Assembly (NCBI RefSeq): GCF_030409845.1
Contig: NZ_JAUFQQ010000003.1
Coordinates: 2,046,001-2,110,000 of the forward strand
From: Flavobacterium branchiarum
Lineage (GTDB): Bacteria > Bacteroidota > Bacteroidia > Flavobacteriales > Flavobacteriaceae
Direction: 5' to 3'
DNA length: 64,000 nucleotides
The notes beneath the pieces were generated by a model. The model saw only the letters and a program-made list of their open reading frames with translations. It had not been told where the DNA came from and ran no database searches. The position numbers and the translations under genes were made by a program. Of this stretch, positions 40,652 to 49,898 are shown one piece after another; within the stretch, counting starts at the first letter, position 1, and each line of letters starts with the position of its first letter.

Positions 40652-41926
40652 ATGAAAAAAATACGCTTATCATTATTATTCACACTAGCTAATTTGTCAA
40701 TCGTTTTAGCACAAACTACTCACCAAGAAATGTTTGATACACCAGAAAAAACCGCTGGTGTTTATTATGCTTATCCTGCTAAAGATATCGTAGCTTACAC
40801 ACCAGTACCAAAAGGATACGAAGCCTTTTATATAAGTCATTTTGGACGACATGGTTCTCGTTATCTGATAAGTGACAATGACTATAAAGAAGTATTGGAT
40901 TTATTCGAAAATGCAAACAAAAATGGAGCGCTAACTACTCTAGGTAAAGACGTCTTAAAACGATTACAGCTACTTTGGTCTGAAGCCGAATTTAGAGGTG
41001 GTGATCTTTCTACAATTGGAGTGCAAGAACAAAGAGGAATTGCAGAACGCATGTATAATCAATACCCAAAAGTTTTTACAAAAGAGGCACAAGTAGATGC
41101 TAGTGCTACAACAGTCGTACGTGTTGCATTAAGTATGGATGCTTTTTGTGAGCGCATTAAAGAATTTAATCCTGATTTAAATATCACTAGAAATTCGGGG
41201 ATAAAATGGCAACGATACCTAAATTTTCATACTCCAGAAGCTATTGCTTTTAGATCTGCAAAAGATACATGGAAAGAAGAGTATCAAAAATTTGAAGCAA
41301 AACATATCCAGCCCGATCGCTTAGTCAACTCATTATTTTCTGACAATGATTTTATTATTAAAAAAGTAAATCCAGAAACAACTATGAAAAAGTTGTTTGC
41401 TATAGCAGGAGGGATGCAAAATGTAGAAACAAAAGTAAGTTTTTATGATTTATTCGAGAAACAAGAACTTTTCGACTTATGGCAATGTACCAACTATCGT
41501 TTGTATGTTAATGACGCAAATGCTGCTATGAACAACGGACTTATGTTTGAAAATCAAAAACCAACATTAAAAAATATTCTTGAAAATGCTAACAAAATGA
41601 TAGCATCTAAAGGAAAAGGTGCGACATTACGTTTTGCACATGATGGTAATATTATTCCGTTGGCAATGTTACTGCATTTAGACGGAACCTATAACAGTAT
41701 TTCTGATACTAATAAATTTTATGAAGCATGGAGTGATTTTAAAGTAGCACCTATGGCTGGAAATATTCAAATAGTATTTTTCCGCAAACCAAAATCTGAT
41801 GAAATACTTGTAAAATTTCTTCTTCATGAAAAAGAAGTACTTGTTCCTACTATCAAAACCAACACAGCTCCTTATTACAATTGGAAAGATGTAGAAAGTT
41901 ATTACAAGAATTTATTAGCTAGTTAA
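40652..41926 (+). CDS. Histidine-type acid phosphatase (MINPP/phytase-like)
   Basis: Exported phosphatase of 424 residues: a signal peptide (LSLLFTLANLSIVLAQ), the histidine phosphatase motif FGRHGSRY (about 66-73; His is phosphorylated in catalysis), and the proton-donor region FAHDGNIIPL (His-Asp about 330). Branch-2 phosphatases include phytases, and Bacteroidota MINPP enzymes remove phosphate from inositol polyphosphates. Those MINPPs use HAE instead of HD, so this one looks more like the classical HD acid phosphatases. Monocistronic, between two strong terminators. Confidence 0.85.
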   Translation: MKKIRLSLLFTLANLSIVLAQTTHQEMFDTPEKTAGVYYAYPAKDIVAYTPVPKGYEAFYISHFGRHGSRYLISDNDYKEVLDLFENANKNGALTTLGKDVLKRLQLLWSEAEFRGGDLSTIGVQEQRGIAERMYNQYPKVFTKEAQVDASATTVVRVALSMDAFCERIKEFNPDLNITRNSGIKWQRYLNFHTPEAIAFRSAKDTWKEEYQKFEAKHIQPDRLVNSLFSDNDFIIKKVNPETTMKKLFAIAGGMQNVETKVSFYDLFEKQELFDLWQCTNYRLYVNDANAAMNNGLMFENQKPTLKNILENANKMIASKGKGATLRFAHDGNIIPLAMLLHLDGTYNSISDTNKFYEAWSDFKVAPMAGNIQIVFFRKPKSDEILVKFLLHEKEVLVPTIKTNTAPYYNWKDVESYYKNLLAS

Positions 41927-41950
41927 GCTAGATTCTCTCAATCATTAAAT

Positions 41951-41994
41951 AAAAAATCCGCTAAAGAACATTTAAATTCTTCAGCGGATTTTTA
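41951..41994. terminator. Bidirectional terminator between convergent phosphatase and pheT
   Basis: AATCCGCT(A/G)AAGAA pairs with TTCTTCAGCGGATT around a CATTTAAA loop, A-run on the left and T-run on the right. Confidence 0.85.
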
Positions 41995-42012
41995 ATATAA
42001 CCTATCTATTAC

Positions 42013-44433
42013 TTAACGTAAGCTTGCGCCAAGTTCAGTTTCAAAACTTTGTTGCAACTTGCTCATTATTTTATCAATTTGAGCATCAGTAAGCGTTTTA
42101 GTATTATCTTGAATAGTAAAACTTAATGCATACGATTTTTTACCTTCAGGAAGTTTCTCCCCTTCGTAAACATCAAATAAATTTACATCTTTTAACAACG
42201 ATTTCTCTGTTTGTTTAGCAAGAGTATAAATACTATCGTAGGTAACATTTTTATCAATTAATAAAGCTAAATCTCTACGTACTTCAGGGTATTTAGGAAT
42301 TTCAGTATATTTTATCTTACCAGTAATTATTTTTAAAACCAAATCCCAATTAAAATCAGCATAGAAAACCTCTTGCTTAATTCCGAATTGTTTTAAGATT
42401 GATTTTTTAACAACTCCCATTTCAACTAAAGTATCGTGTCCGTATCCAATAGCAGCACCTTCAGAAAATACATCTGATTGAGTTGGTATATTATTAATTT
42501 TATCTATTCCTAATCTAGAAAGCACACCATTTACATATCCTTTTAACAAAAAGAAATCTGTTAATTGTTGTCCGTTAGTCCAAGTTTCTTTATTTCTGTT
42601 TCCAGTAATAAATAAAGTAAGGTGTTTATGCTCTTCGTATCCATTAAGGAACTTATGGTAAGATTTACCAAATTCAAATAATTTTAAATCAGAATTTTTT
42701 CTATTGATATTATATGAAATTGCTTCCAATCCAGAGAATAATAAAGATTGACGCATTACTGATAAATCACTGCTTAACGGATTTAATATAGTAACATTAT
42801 GTTCTTCTTTTAATAAAGACGAAAGATTTGTATAAGCCGCAGTTGTTAATGAATTGGCCATCATTTCATGATATCCTTGCGAATTCAATTGTGCAGCAAT
42901 GCTGTTTTGTACCTTATAATCTTCTGTTCTTGGAGAGTTCGAAACTGTTGCATTGAATTTTTTAGAAAAATTAATGTTGTTATATCCGTAAACTCTAAGA
43001 ATTTCTTCAATAACATCAATTTCACGTTGTACATCAACACGGTAAGCAGGAATAGTTAATCCCAAACCAGCTTCAGAAACACTATTCACTTTGATATCAA
43101 GAGAAACTAAAATTTTCTTAATTGTATCTTTTGGAATCTCTTGTCCAATAATTTTAGATACGTGACTAAAGTTTAAGAAAACGGTAAAGTCTTCTATTTT
43201 CTTTTGATAGATTTCAACAATATCAGAAGTAATCTCTCCACCAGCAATTTCTTTTATCAATAAAGCAGCACGTTTTAATGCATATGCAGTAATCGAAGGA
43301 TCAATTCCTCTCTCAAATCTAAAAGAAGCATCTGTATTTAATTGATGTCTTTTAGCCGATTTACGTACACTAACAGGATTAAAATAAGCACTTTCTAAGA
43401 ATATAGAAGTAGTACCATCAGTTACGCCTGATTTTTTTCCTCCAAAAACACCCGCAATACACAACGGACCTTTCTCATCGCATATCATTAAATCTTCTTG
43501 GTGCAATGTTCTTTCAACATCATCAAGAGTAATAAACTTTGTCCCCGCAGGAAGTGTTTTTACAATGATTTTTCCGTTTATTTTACTAGCGTCAAATGCA
43601 TGCAAAGGCTGTCCTAATTCATGAAGAACATAATTTGTAACATCGACAATATTATTTTTAGGAGTAATTCCAATAGCTTTTAATCTATTTTGCAACCAAT
43701 TTGGAGATTCACTTATTGTAATTCCAGAAATAGTAACACCACAATATCTTGGAGCCAAAGTAGGTTCTTCGACATTTACGTCAATTTTTAAAGTTCGCAT
43801 GTCAACTCTAAAGTTACTTACAGATGGCGTAATTAACTCTACGTTTTGACCTCTTTGTAATAATCCTGCACGTAAATCACGAGCTGTACCAAGATGACTC
43901 ATTGCATCGGCACGATTTGGAGTTAATCCAATTTCGAAAACTTCGTCATTTTCAATATTAAACACTTCAGCAGCTGGAGTACCTGGTGCTAATGCTTCAT
44001 CTAGAACCATAATACCATCATGACCTGTTCCTAAACCTAACTCGTCTTCAGCACAAATCATTCCATGACTTTCTTGTCCGCGAATCTTTCCTTTTTTAAT
44101 AATAAAAGACGCACCTGTTTTATCATATAAAACTGTACCAATAGTAGCAACAGGAACCTTTTGGCCTGCAGCAACATTAGACGCCCCACATACTACTTGT
44201 ATTGGTTGCTCTAATCCTATATCAACAGTTGTAATTTTTAAACGATCAGCGTCGGGGTGCTGTACACAGGTTAATACATGTCCAACAACAATACCTTCTA
44301 ATCCGCCTTTTATTGATTGGTATTTTTCGACAACTTCCACCTCAAGACCTAAATCAGTAAGCAAAGCAGATGTTTCGTCAGATTTCCAGTCTATTTTAAT
44401 GAATTGTTTTAACCAGTTGTAAGATATTTTCAT
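42013..44433 (-). CDS. pheT: Phenylalanyl-tRNA synthetase beta subunit
   Basis: Protein of about 806 residues with the full bacterial PheT order. An N-terminal SYNWLKQFI helix, then a tRNA-binding EMAP-like domain (about 40-150; GIVVGHVLTCVQHPDADRL, CGASNV). B3/B4 editing domain (FRFERGIDPS), B5 domain (RVDVQREIDVIEEILRVYGY), catalytic-like core (LNPLSSDLSVMRQSLL), and C-terminal anticodon-binding FDX-ACB domain (KYPEVRRDLALLID). With PheS it charges tRNA-Phe; pheS is not nearby, as is usual in flavobacteria. The ATG at 44433 gives the canonical MKISYNWLKQ start. Confidence 0.96.
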   Translation of the reverse strand: MKISYNWLKQFIKIDWKSDETSALLTDLGLEVEVVEKYQSIKGGLEGIVVGHVLTCVQHPDADRLKITTVDIGLEQPIQVVCGASNVAAGQKVPVATIGTVLYDKTGASFIIKKGKIRGQESHGMICAEDELGLGTGHDGIMVLDEALAPGTPAAEVFNIENDEVFEIGLTPNRADAMSHLGTARDLRAGLLQRGQNVELITPSVSNFRVDMRTLKIDVNVEEPTLAPRYCGVTISGITISESPNWLQNRLKAIGITPKNNIVDVTNYVLHELGQPLHAFDASKINGKIIVKTLPAGTKFITLDDVERTLHQEDLMICDEKGPLCIAGVFGGKKSGVTDGTTSIFLESAYFNPVSVRKSAKRHQLNTDASFRFERGIDPSITAYALKRAALLIKEIAGGEITSDIVEIYQKKIEDFTVFLNFSHVSKIIGQEIPKDTIKKILVSLDIKVNSVSEAGLGLTIPAYRVDVQREIDVIEEILRVYGYNNINFSKKFNATVSNSPRTEDYKVQNSIAAQLNSQGYHEMMANSLTTAAYTNLSSLLKEEHNVTILNPLSSDLSVMRQSLLFSGLEAISYNINRKNSDLKLFEFGKSYHKFLNGYEEHKHLTLFITGNRNKETWTNGQQLTDFFLLKGYVNGVLSRLGIDKINNIPTQSDVFSEGAAIGYGHDTLVEMGVVKKSILKQFGIKQEVFYADFNWDLVLKIITGKIKYTEIPKYPEVRRDLALLIDKNVTYDSIYTLAKQTEKSLLKDVNLFDVYEGEKLPEGKKSYALSFTIQDNTKTLTDAQIDKIMSKLQQSFETELGASLR

Positions 44434-44566
44434 TTGAGTAATATTATTCTTGAATAAGTTTACAAATATAGGCATTGCACATTGTAGTAGAAAACAATTT
44501 ATTTGGTTTTTTACAGCTCTTTTTAATTGAACATAAATTAATCAATTTTAAATATTATCTATTTTT

Positions 44567-44655
44567 TGTGCTAATATTTTATTAATAGATTATTAAAATT
44601 TAGTTATAAAAATGAATATGCAATTTTTGTGCTATTAGATGAATGAATTGTGCTA
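44567..44655 (+). promoter_or_regulatory. Three TTGTGCTA boxes upstream of the aldehyde dehydrogenase gene
   Basis: TTGTGCTA occurs at 44567-44574, 44627-44634 and 44648-44655, all in the same orientation. The last two start 21 bases apart (two helical turns) and the first lies 60 bases before the second. Tandem half-sites on one DNA face suit an AraC-family activator, and one is encoded nearby (48016-48936). The start codon is 54 bases after the last box. Confidence 0.5.
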
Positions 44656-44708
44656 TTCTTTACAAAAGAATGAAACTAAATTTGAAATGAATCCAAAAAA
44701 AATATTTT

Positions 44709-46214
44709 ATGAGTACTCTAGTAAAAAGACCTGAATTTAAGGCAAAATACGATAATTACATTGGTGGAAAATTCGTTGCACCAATAAAAGGAGAATATTT
44801 TGATGTAGTTTCTCCAATAGACGGTAAAGTTTTCACAAAGGCAGCACATTCTGGAAAAGATGATATTGATTTAGCAGTAGATACTGCACATGAAGCATTT
44901 AAAACATGGGGAAAAACATCAGTAACAGAACGTAGCATTTTATTGAATAAAATAGCTCAAAAAATAGAAGATAACCTTGAATACATTGCAGCTGTAGAAA
45001 CTGTAGATAACGGGAAACCAGTTCGAGAAACTTTAGCCGCTGATATTCCGTTAGCAATAGATCATTTTAGATATTTTGCAGGGGTAATACGCGCTGAAGA
45101 GAGTTCAATTGCGGAATTAGATTCACAAACAGTTTCGATTGCTTTAAGTGAACCATTAGGAGTTGTAGCGCAAATTATTCCTTGGAACTTCCCAATATTA
45201 ATGGCAGTCTGGAAAATAGCTCCAGCATTAGCCGCTGGAAACACAATTGTTTTAAAACCTGCCGAAAGTACACCAATTTCAATATTAGTATTAATGGAGC
45301 TTATCGGTGATATACTTCCTCCAGGAGTATTAAATATTGTAAACGGATTTGGTGCCGAACTTGGTCGTCCATTAGTTACCAACAAAAAAGTATCAAAAGC
45401 TGCATTTACAGGTTCTACAACCACAGGCCGATTAGTAATGCAATACGCTACAGAAAACATCATTCCAGTTACATTAGAACTAGGAGGGAAATCACCAAAT
45501 ATCTTCTTCCCATCTGTTGCAGATCATGATGATGATTTCTTTGATAAAGCCATAGAAGGAGCTGTTTTATTCGCACTTAATCAAGGAGAGATTTGTACTT
45601 GTCCATCAAGATTATTAGTTCATGAAGACATCTATGACAAATTTATTAAGAGAGTAGTAGAAAGAACAGAAGCCATTATTGCAGGAAATCCATTGGATAA
45701 AACAACAATGATAGGAGCACAAACTTCAGTAGTACAAAAAGAAAAAATTCTTTCCTATATCAAATTAGGTAAAGAGGAGGGAGCTGAATTACTAACAGGA
45801 GGAGCTGAAAATAATTTTGGTGGCGACATCAGTGGTGGTTACTATATCAAACCAACATTATTTAAAGGAAATAATAAAATGAGAATTTTTCAAGAAGAAA
45901 TTTTCGGACCTGTACTAGCTGTAACTACTTTTAAAACTACAGAAGAAGCTATTGCTATTGCAAACGACACCATGTACGGATTAGGAGCTGGAGTTTGGAC
46001 TCGCGATGCTCATGAGATCTATCAAGTTCCAAGAGCAATCCAAGCAGGACGCGTTTGGATAAATCAATATCACTCTTATCCTGCAGGAGCACCATTTGGA
46101 GGTTACAAACAATCAGGAATTGGTCGTGAAAATCACAAAATGATGTTAGGACAATACCGTCAAACAAAAAACATGCTAATTTCTTATGACAAAAAGAAAC
46201 TAGGGTTCTTTTAA
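44709..46214 (+). CDS. NAD(P)-dependent aldehyde dehydrogenase
   Basis: ALDH-superfamily enzyme of 501 residues. The cofactor site has [21 protein letters not shown] and FTGSTTTGR; the active site has Glu in LELGGKSPN (about 258) and Cys in GEICTCPSR (about 297). The C-terminal GPVLAVTTF and [17 protein letters not shown] match the ExaC/AldB acetaldehyde dehydrogenase branch. It oxidises an aldehyde, probably acetaldehyde, to the acid. Together with adhP and DUF779 directly downstream it forms an alcohol-oxidation cluster, and a nearby AraC-type gene plus three repeated boxes suggest inducible control. Confidence 0.9.
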   Translation: MSTLVKRPEFKAKYDNYIGGKFVAPIKGEYFDVVSPIDGKVFTKAAHSGKDDIDLAVDTAHEAFKTWGKTSVTERSILLNKIAQKIEDNLEYIAAVETVDNGKPVRETLAADIPLAIDHFRYFAGVIRAEESSIAELDSQTVSIALSEPLGVVAQIIPWNFPILMAVWKIAPALAAGNTIVLKPAESTPISILVLMELIGDILPPGVLNIVNGFGAELGRPLVTNKKVSKAAFTGSTTTGRLVMQYATENIIPVTLELGGKSPNIFFPSVADHDDDFFDKAIEGAVLFALNQGEICTCPSRLLVHEDIYDKFIKRVVERTEAIIAGNPLDKTTMIGAQTSVVQKEKILSYIKLGKEEGAELLTGGAENNFGGDISGGYYIKPTLFKGNNKMRIFQEEIFGPVLAVTTFKTTEEAIAIANDTMYGLGAGVWTRDAHEIYQVPRAIQAGRVWINQYHSYPAGAPFGGYKQSGIGRENHKMMLGQYRQTKNMLISYDKKKLGFF

Positions 46215-46274
46215 AGATTAATATAAACCGAAGACTGGTAAATAAACTTACTGGTCTTATAAATCAATACGTGT

Positions 46275-47309
46275 ATGTTACCAAAAACAATGAAAGCCGC
46301 AGTTGTAAGAGAATTTGGTTCTCTTTTAAAAATTGAAGAAGTTGAAGTTAAACGACCAGGTAAAAACGAAATTCTTGTAAAAGTTATAGCAAGTGGAGTT
46401 TGTCATACAGATTTACACGCCGTAGAAGGAGATTGGCCAGTAAAACCTAAAATGCCATTAATTCCAGGTCACGAAGCCGTAGGTTATGTTGTAGCACTAG
46501 GTCAAGATGTGAAAAATGTAAAAGAAGGTGATGCTGTAGGTGTGCCTTGGCTTTATAGTGCTTGTGGTGGTTGTGACCAATGTATTACGGGATGGGAAAC
46601 CTTATGTGATACACAACAAAATGGAGGTTATAGCGTGGATGGCGGATTTGCTGAATATGTAATTGCCGATGCAAGGTACGTTGGACTTTTACCATCGAAC
46701 GTGAATTTTATGGAGATGGCGCCAATTTTATGCGCAGGGGTTACTGTATACAAAGGTCTTAAAGAAACTGAAGTAAAACCAGGAGAATGGGTTGCTATAT
46801 CTGGAATCGGAGGTTTAGGTCACGTCGCTGTACAATATGCTAAAGCAATGGGAATGCATGTTGCAGCAATTGATGTTGCCGATGACAAACTTAATTTAGC
46901 TAAAAAACTTGGTGCCGATTTGGTCGTAAACGCTAAAAATCAAAATCCTGGAGAGTTCTTAAAAAAGGAAGTTGGCGGAATGCATGGGGCATTAATCACG
47001 GCCGTTTCCCCTATAGCTTTCAAACAAGGGCTTGAAACTTTAAGACGAAAAGGTACAATGGCACTTAACGGACTTCCTCCAGGAAACTTTGATTTATCAA
47101 TTTTTGATACTGTTTTAAACAGAATTACAATTCGTGGTTCTATTGTTGGTACACGTAAAGACATGAAAGAAGCAATTGAATTTGCTACAGAAGGTAAAGT
47201 AAAAGCGACAATCACTCCTGCTAAATTAGAAGATGTCAATGATGTATTTGATAAAATGAAAAAAGGACAAATTGAAGGTAGGGTAGTGTTAGAAATTGCT
47301 AAGCCTTAA
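46275..47309 (+). CDS. adhP: Zinc-dependent alcohol dehydrogenase
   Basis: Medium-chain dehydrogenase of 344 residues. Catalytic zinc ligands: Cys in SGVCHTDLH (about 39), His-Glu in PGHEAVG (about 62-63) and a later Cys in ILCAGVT. The structural zinc site is the four-Cys lobe [15 protein letters not shown] (about 94-108), and the Rossmann motif is [11 protein letters not shown] (about 172). It is closest to the AdhP ethanol dehydrogenase type, interconverting alcohol and aldehyde with NAD. It lies 60 bp downstream of the aldehyde dehydrogenase gene and ends in its own terminator. Confidence 0.9.
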   Translation: MLPKTMKAAVVREFGSLLKIEEVEVKRPGKNEILVKVIASGVCHTDLHAVEGDWPVKPKMPLIPGHEAVGYVVALGQDVKNVKEGDAVGVPWLYSACGGCDQCITGWETLCDTQQNGGYSVDGGFAEYVIADARYVGLLPSNVNFMEMAPILCAGVTVYKGLKETEVKPGEWVAISGIGGLGHVAVQYAKAMGMHVAAIDVADDKLNLAKKLGADLVVNAKNQNPGEFLKKEVGGMHGALITAVSPIAFKQGLETLRRKGTMALNGLPPGNFDLSIFDTVLNRITIRGSIVGTRKDMKEAIEFATEGKVKATITPAKLEDVNDVFDKMKKGQIEGRVVLEIAKP

Positions 47310-47317
47310 TTTAATTA

Positions 47318-47361
47318 TGAAAGCAACAAGCTCCGTTTTTCAAGAGTTTGTTGCTTTTTTT
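47318..47361 (+). terminator. Intrinsic terminator after adhP
   Basis: AAAGCAACAA pairs with TTGTTGCTTT across a 17-base loop, then a T-run. The DUF779 gene starts only 13 bases beyond, so read-through is needed if that gene belongs to the same transcript. Confidence 0.7.
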
Positions 47362-47374
47362 AAAATACAAAATC

Positions 47375-47749
47375 ATGATAAAAAGAATAGATGCTTCTGA
47401 AAAAGCTATTGAATTGATAAAAATACTAAAAGAAAAGCATGGTGACTTGATGTTTTATCAAGCTGGTGGTTGCTGTGAAGGTACGCAACCGCAATGTTTT
47501 GAGAAAGGTGGTTTTTACCAACGCACTGGTGATGTCTGTATCGGAACTATTGAAGATACCGAATTTTGGGTGGATAAAGATCTATTTGAATATTGGAAAC
47601 ATGCGCATTTTACACTAAATGTAATTGATGCTTTTGGAGTCGGCGGATTTTCATTAGAAACACCATTGAAAAAAACTTTCCAAATTGAATACCGCATTTT
47701 CACCGAAGAGGAAGAAAAAGATCTAGAGCCAGTGAAGGTGATTGAGTAG
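47375..47749 (+). CDS. DUF779 domain-containing protein
   Basis: Protein of about 124 residues matching DUF779: AIELIKILKEKHGDLMFYQ, the Cys-rich block AGGCCEGTQPQCF, CIGTIEDTEFWVD and FTLNVIDAFGVGGFSLE. The Cys cluster suggests metal or redox function, though none is established. DUF779 genes accompany acetaldehyde-type aldehyde dehydrogenases in many bacteria, exactly the context seen here (ALDH, adhP, DUF779). The ATG at 47375 is preferred to an upstream in-frame codon inside the adhP terminator. Confidence 0.85.
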   Translation: MIKRIDASEKAIELIKILKEKHGDLMFYQAGGCCEGTQPQCFEKGGFYQRTGDVCIGTIEDTEFWVDKDLFEYWKHAHFTLNVIDAFGVGGFSLETPLKKTFQIEYRIFTEEEEKDLEPVKVIE

Positions 47750-47757
47750 TTTTTTTT

Positions 47758-47985
47758 TGTGAGGTTCAAAGAGGCAAAGACACAAAGGTTCAGAGGATTT
47801 TCTACGAGGTTAAAAGGTCCTAAAAATCACTGCGACTGAAAACCGCGACTGCGACTATTTACTGAGATCAACTCAATCTTGTCTTCCTGACGAAGGAAGG
47901 AACTCTTAAAGTAGCTCCACAACCATGAGAAAGCATTCGTTAGTCTCTTGATGAGATTCTTCGTTCCTCAGAATGACAATATTGA
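47758..47985. repeat. Spacer built of dispersed flavobacterial repeats
   Basis: Three repeat types follow one another. GAGGTTCAAAGAGGCAAAGA-like sequence (47761-47800) is related to 34383-34506, and ACTGCGACTGAAAACCGCGA (about 47828-47850) is related to 34515-34645. An inverted pair GTCTTCCTGACGAAGGAAGG (about 47880-47899) and GATTCTTCGTTCCTCAGAAT (about 47954-47973) resembles the palindromic GTCATTCTGAGGAACGAAG repeat I know from other flavobacterial genomes. Confidence 0.55.
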
Positions 47986-48015
47986 GAGAAAAACCGACCA
48001 GTGCGACTAAAATAA

Positions 48016-48936
48016 TCAATTAATAAACAACAGCTGATATTGTTTTGGAGTAATACCCTCGTGTTTTTTAAATAGTCTAATAAAGTAATTAGCATCTTCA
48101 AATCCAGATAAATAGCAAACCTCATTAATCTGAATCGAAGGATTCTTTAATAGTTTCTTAGCGCATTTTATCTTTTCGTTTAATATAAATTCTATCGGAC
48201 TCATCCCTAATTCTCTTTTAAAAAAACGATAGAAGGAGGCTGTACTCATACATGCTTTTTCGCTCAAACTTTTTAAATTCATGTTTTCCTTTAAATTCTG
48301 CTTGATAAATTCCGTAACTTCTTTTATTGGATTATTAGCTTGAATTTCTTTTCCTTCATCTATAGATTTTACTGTTTGTGTTTGTATAATACGAATCAGT
48401 AGTTCTTTTAATGTGAGGTCAGCCAAAATATCTTTGGTTGTCGATGTACTCATACATTCTTTAATAAGCTTATTAATTGTAGAAGCCATATCAACATTAT
48501 TATAGAAAAAATAATTTTGATAATTTAACTGCCAAAGCACTTTATTTTCTTTAGGATAGCGCTCGTTTAAGAAGTTTAATGTTTCTGTAATTTTAGATTG
48601 CTCAATTGCTAAAGCTAGGCATTGTGTAGGATTATTTTTTGTCGCATCTGGAAAATCAATTTTCATTTCTACATTTGCTGGAACAACAACCGTTTGTCCG
48701 GGTAGATAATCAAATTCTGGATCATCAAAAAGATGCATTATTTTTTTTCCTCTTAACATACTTGTTACAACCAAATCATCAAATTTTAAAGGAACTAATG
48801 TAGACGATTCGTATGTTTCAAAGATATTTAGTTCGCAATGATTCAAGTTATAAATTGTCCTATTTTCAACAAGAGTTTTTAAGGATTTCTCTTTAGATAA
48901 CTGAAGGGGATTGATTAAAAAAGGTTGATTATTCAT
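48016..48936 (-). CDS. AraC family transcriptional regulator
   Basis: Regulator of 306 residues: an N-terminal cupin-like ligand domain (about 30-170; DDPEFDYLPGQTVVVPANVE) and a C-terminal double helix-turn-helix (about 205-306). In the latter, NLKSLSEKACMSTASFYRFF is the first motif, and QINEVCYLSGFEDANYFIRL with FKKHEGITPKQYQ is the AraC signature. It is convergent with the aldehyde/alcohol dehydrogenase cluster. Regulators of this type commonly activate such dehydrogenases, and the TTGTGCTA boxes upstream of the aldehyde dehydrogenase gene are its candidate targets. Confidence 0.85.
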   Translation of the reverse strand: MNNQPFLINPLQLSKEKSLKTLVENRTIYNLNHCELNIFETYESSTLVPLKFDDLVVTSMLRGKKIMHLFDDPEFDYLPGQTVVVPANVEMKIDFPDATKNNPTQCLALAIEQSKITETLNFLNERYPKENKVLWQLNYQNYFFYNNVDMASTINKLIKECMSTSTTKDILADLTLKELLIRIIQTQTVKSIDEGKEIQANNPIKEVTEFIKQNLKENMNLKSLSEKACMSTASFYRFFKRELGMSPIEFILNEKIKCAKKLLKNPSIQINEVCYLSGFEDANYFIRLFKKHEGITPKQYQLLFIN

Positions 48937-49007
48937 TGCTCTAAATTTTAAGAAGAAAGCTTAAATTTAGATAAAAAAAACATACAAAAAGAAGATTTAA
49001 CGTTAAA

Positions 49008-49871
49008 TTAAATCAACTCTTCAACATGTTTTTTAATATTTTCAGCTATTTTTCTAGTTGGTAAATCATTTTCATCATCACCAAAAGGATCTTCAATTTC
49101 TTCTGCAATAAGCTCTAAACTCGCTAGTACATAAAAAACAAAAACAACAACAGGAGCGACATAATAACCAAGGTTTAGAGAGTAACCAAAAGGCAAAGTC
49201 ATTATATAAAAGAATATAAATTTTTTAATGAACGCGCTGTAAGAGTAGGGAATAGGTGTGTTTTTTATTCTCTCGCAAGCACCACAAACCTCTGTTAGAG
49301 CTTTAAACTCTTCGTTTAAAATAATAAGTTGTTCTCCAGTTATTTTTTTAGCATCATACAAATCATTTATTTTATGATACATGATTCTCTTAACCTGATT
49401 CGGCTTGTGTTTGTGATGGTCAATTTCTAAATCAACATCTTCGAAAAGTTGTTTACTCGTTTCGGCATCATTTAAATGTTTGTGCAACACATCAGCATAA
49501 ACAGGAATAAATTTTCTAAAAAACTTTCTATCATTTTCATCTTTCAACATAGCCGAAAGCTTAATAGCTAGATTTCGACTATTATTCACAAGACCTCCCC
49601 ATTGTTTTCGTCCTTCCCACCAACGATCGTAAGCAGTATTTGTTCGGAAAACTAATAGTAACGAAATTACAAATCCTAACATTCCGTGCATAATTGGAAT
49701 GTTCTGAACATAATCATTTTTAGTAATCTTAAAATAGTAAATCTCTAAATAACCAACAGTAGAAGCATAAATACCAATAGCAATCATAATAGGAAATAGT
49801 TTTCTAACCGTATCCGATTTATGAAAGTGGAAAATAAAAGTAAACCAGTCTTTAGTATTGTATGATATCAT
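49008..49871 (-). CDS. Bestrophin family anion channel-like protein
   Basis: Membrane protein of 287 residues of the bacterial bestrophin (former UPF0187) family. SYNTKDWFTFIFHFHKSD at the N-terminus, two helices with GMLGFVISLLLVFRTNTAYDRWWEGRKQWGGLVNN (the FRTN-AYDRWWEGR core), and a second helix pair near 200-245 (YVAPVVVFVFYVLASLELIAE), closing with EDPFGDDENDLP. Bacterial homologues form pentameric channels for ions. It lies 27 bp downstream of the tolC-like gene on the same strand and may be expressed with the efflux operon. Confidence 0.88.
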   Translation of the reverse strand: MISYNTKDWFTFIFHFHKSDTVRKLFPIMIAIGIYASTVGYLEIYYFKITKNDYVQNIPIMHGMLGFVISLLLVFRTNTAYDRWWEGRKQWGGLVNNSRNLAIKLSAMLKDENDRKFFRKFIPVYADVLHKHLNDAETSKQLFEDVDLEIDHHKHKPNQVKRIMYHKINDLYDAKKITGEQLIILNEEFKALTEVCGACERIKNTPIPYSYSAFIKKFIFFYIMTLPFGYSLNLGYYVAPVVVFVFYVLASLELIAEEIEDPFGDDENDLPTRKIAENIKKHVEELI

Positions 49872-49898
49872 TTGATATGTATTTGTAGCAAATTTAAA

